Position numbers and translations under genes: made by a program
The notes under the pieces: model-generated
Database searches by the model: none
What the model was told of the DNA's origin: nothing
The model's input: the letters and a program-made list of their open reading frames with translations, nothing else
From: Leucogyrophana mollusca
Taxonomy: Eukaryota > Basidiomycota > Agaricomycetes > Boletales
Assembly: GCA_021014945.1 (NCBI GenBank)
Contig: MU266486.1
Location: forward strand, 1 to 64,000
Length of the DNA: 64,000 nucleotides
Reading direction: 5' to 3'
Shown here: positions 62,419 through 64,000 of the stretch, piece after piece
How positions within the stretch are numbered: the stretch's first letter is position 1
How the letters are laid out: each line of letters opens with the position of its first letter

Positions 62419-62989
62419 GAGAAGGTTAATTAGTGTACTATCAACCCCGGATCTCTTGTATGGTTCTGACGGACAGAGTGCCATACGAAATCGTATCGCG
62501 TACCATGTATCATACCTCTCTTCCTCCTGCCTCTGGTGGGGGTGCCCAGGCTTCGCTTCACTTGCCGTTTCGTCGTTCTGTAAGCACTGTCACCTTCGCA
62601 GACTCCCGAACCCTTATGGAAACTAGAATTTTGGGTATTCGGCGTGTCAGCGTCTGCCGTATTTTGTAGAACACCATAAAGAGCGAGCTAACTTGTCTGT
62701 CTGCAACTGCGATGCGAGGTGCTGCATTTGTGCCACTCATTGATCTGGACACCACTGGTAGGCACGAAGTAAACGCGTATAGACCTTGTATTATAGCCGT
62801 ACACATGCGAAGCTCAGCGGAGGGGATTGAAGCTCTTCTGGCCAGGCATTGATGACACGCTAGAAGCGACAAATATAGATGGGTACTCTGCACGGACAAG
62901 GCTACAAAGACGAAGTAGCTTTAGAATGAATGGGCGGCAAAATACATGGTTGGAGTGCCTGAAGTTGTAGCAGCGAGCGGAGGCGGTGA
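62419..62989. other. Convergent 3' region, eIF5B and MFS gene
   Basis: No gene seen. Confidence 0.4.
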
Positions 62990-64000
62990 TTATGCTAGCA
63001 TCCACGGGGTTCTGTGAACCCAGCTCCTTGCTCTTTTCCCATACACATACATAGGTATAGTCATCAAGCACACCCATATGTTGATGCCACCAATGGTACA
63101 AAATGTGCGTAATACCCCTAAAAAGGAGCAGATCATCGTCTTAGCCACAGGTGGGGCGCCGAGCCGAGAGTAGCGCACCTTGAGCCGCAAGCCACGGCAC
63201 GACATAGTACGTCAGCCCGAAGGTGAAGAGGTTCTTGATACAACTGAATATATAGATGGTAGGTCGCAGAGAACAGCATCCAGAATGTGATAGGGATCCA
63301 GACTCACTTGATCGTAGCAAATGCCTCAGGCGCATAGTTTGAGTGGGCATCAACGACGTAGGAGACGACTCTGCATCAGAAATTAGTATATATTGTTGGT
63401 GAAAAGCATCGGCAATACGGACGCAATGGAGCCGACCGCCTGGCCAAAGTTCAGAAGGGAATAAAACACTGCGGGACCAATCCAGAGCTCGAGGAGGTTG
63501 GCACTTATGGCCCAACCGAACCATCCAATCGTCGTGGAGACAAGAAGCGGAATCACCATAAACAGTCGAAATCTGCGGGCCCGTCAACCCATGCGGCGAC
63601 GACGGCAGATAAGGCGCGACATACTCTGGTTCGTATATACCACCGTTACGGCGGGATAGCCATGTTACAGACCAGTCAGATAACGGACCAGCGATTGCAT
63701 TTCCGAGGATTGCAGCAATGAATGGACCAACTCCCGAAATGAGGCCGACTGGTCCAGCCTCAAAGTCGTACCCGTATGCTGGAGACGAAAATAACAGAGA
63801 TACAGAAACAGAAAGTGCCACGACTGGAGTGGAAGGGACATTAGCAACGTCGAGCAATCTGCGAGAAATGCAGAAACATACGCCACCCAGCAGTTGTGCC
63901 GTATATCAAAGTCCCCCATGCAACGACGGGGCTGCATAGAAGTGTGAAGGGCCGCAGACATATTCTCCAGAAGCTTTCCTCAGTATACCTGTATCCGGCG
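62990..64000 (-). CDS. MFS transporter, 3' part (cut by window edge)
   Basis: Six exons or exon parts read downwards: 63882-64000 (continues beyond the window), 63625-63823, 63423-63572, 63308-63370, 63179-63243 and 62990-63117. The visible part begins around TM7 with SFWRICLRPFTLL and LIYGTTAGWLVALSVSVS. It continues VGLISGVGPFIAAILGNAIA and GPLSDWSVTWLSRRNGGIYE, the intracellular-loop motif of DHA1-type fungal MFS proteins. Next come FRLFMVIPLLVSTTIGWFGW, AVGSIAVVSYVVDAHSNYAP and the last segment NIWVCLMTIPMYVYGKRARS. All phases agree. It is not closely related to the MFS gene at 16.3 kb. Substrate unknown; relatives are drug or polyamine exporters. Confidence 0.88.

Overview
This is a 64 kb piece of a filamentous basidiomycete genome, most likely an Agaricomycete. 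Nearly every gene is split by short introns (about 45-65 nt, GT...AG) whose removal restores fungal proteins. The gene content also fits that group: a HET-domain protein, a relic of an aryl-alcohol-dehydrogenase-like aldo-keto reductase, a small protein ending in the KYFAPLNG-type motif, and several single-pass membrane proteins with Pro/Ser-rich tails. All exon coordinates below were worked out by hand from splice signals and reading-frame continuity. No rRNA, tRNA, CRISPR or intact transposon was recognised.

Layout. 1-2.2 kb: nothing convincing. 2.2-9.1 kb: a class I glutamine amidotransferase-like gene, VPS35 (retromer) and, convergent with it, a BCP1/BCCIP-type gene. 9.1-13 kb: gene-poor, with one small secreted protein and two relics (aldo-keto reductase, short-chain dehydrogenase). 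13-21.5 kb: proline dehydrogenase, a 9-exon MFS transporter and a large HET-domain gene. 22.3-23.1 kb: a decayed copy of that MFS gene. 25.1-27.5 kb: two tandem paralogues, each with a signal peptide, very short ectodomain, one membrane segment and a Pro-rich tail. 27.9-29.1 kb: a second glutamine amidotransferase, inverted relative to the first and with the same exon structure. 29.1-32.4 kb: nothing convincing.

32.4-37.8 kb: CAND1 (17 exons) and a small SH3-like/KYFAPLNG protein. 38.9-39.1 kb: a relic of a VPS4-like MIT module. 40.5-43.3 kb: a probable pseudokinase. 45-46.7 kb: VPS4. 47.2-49.1 kb: a Hal4/Sat4-type kinase. 51-51.7 kb: ribosomal protein eL19. 52.1-54.2 kb: a chromo-barrel MYST acetyltransferase. 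55-56 kb: a third member of the short-ectodomain membrane family. 58.1-62.4 kb: eIF5B. 63-64 kb: the 3' part of another MFS transporter, cut by the window edge.

The conserved genes (VPS35, BCP1, CAND1, VPS4, eL19, MYST, eIF5B, PUT1) are ordinary eukaryotic housekeeping genes and form no functional cluster. The unusual material lies between the inverted amidotransferase copies (2.2-29.1 kb): the HET gene sits between an intact MFS gene and its dead copy, its tail keeps coding character past two in-frame stops, and the two tandem membrane proteins follow. All three members of that membrane family carry a PPxY motif, which is the best candidate here for an undescribed protein family. Other points worth a look: a 10-nt microexon in proline dehydrogenase, two introns that appear to be GC-AG, a MYST enzyme lacking the usual catalytic cysteine, and a kinase-like protein lacking the DFG aspartate.
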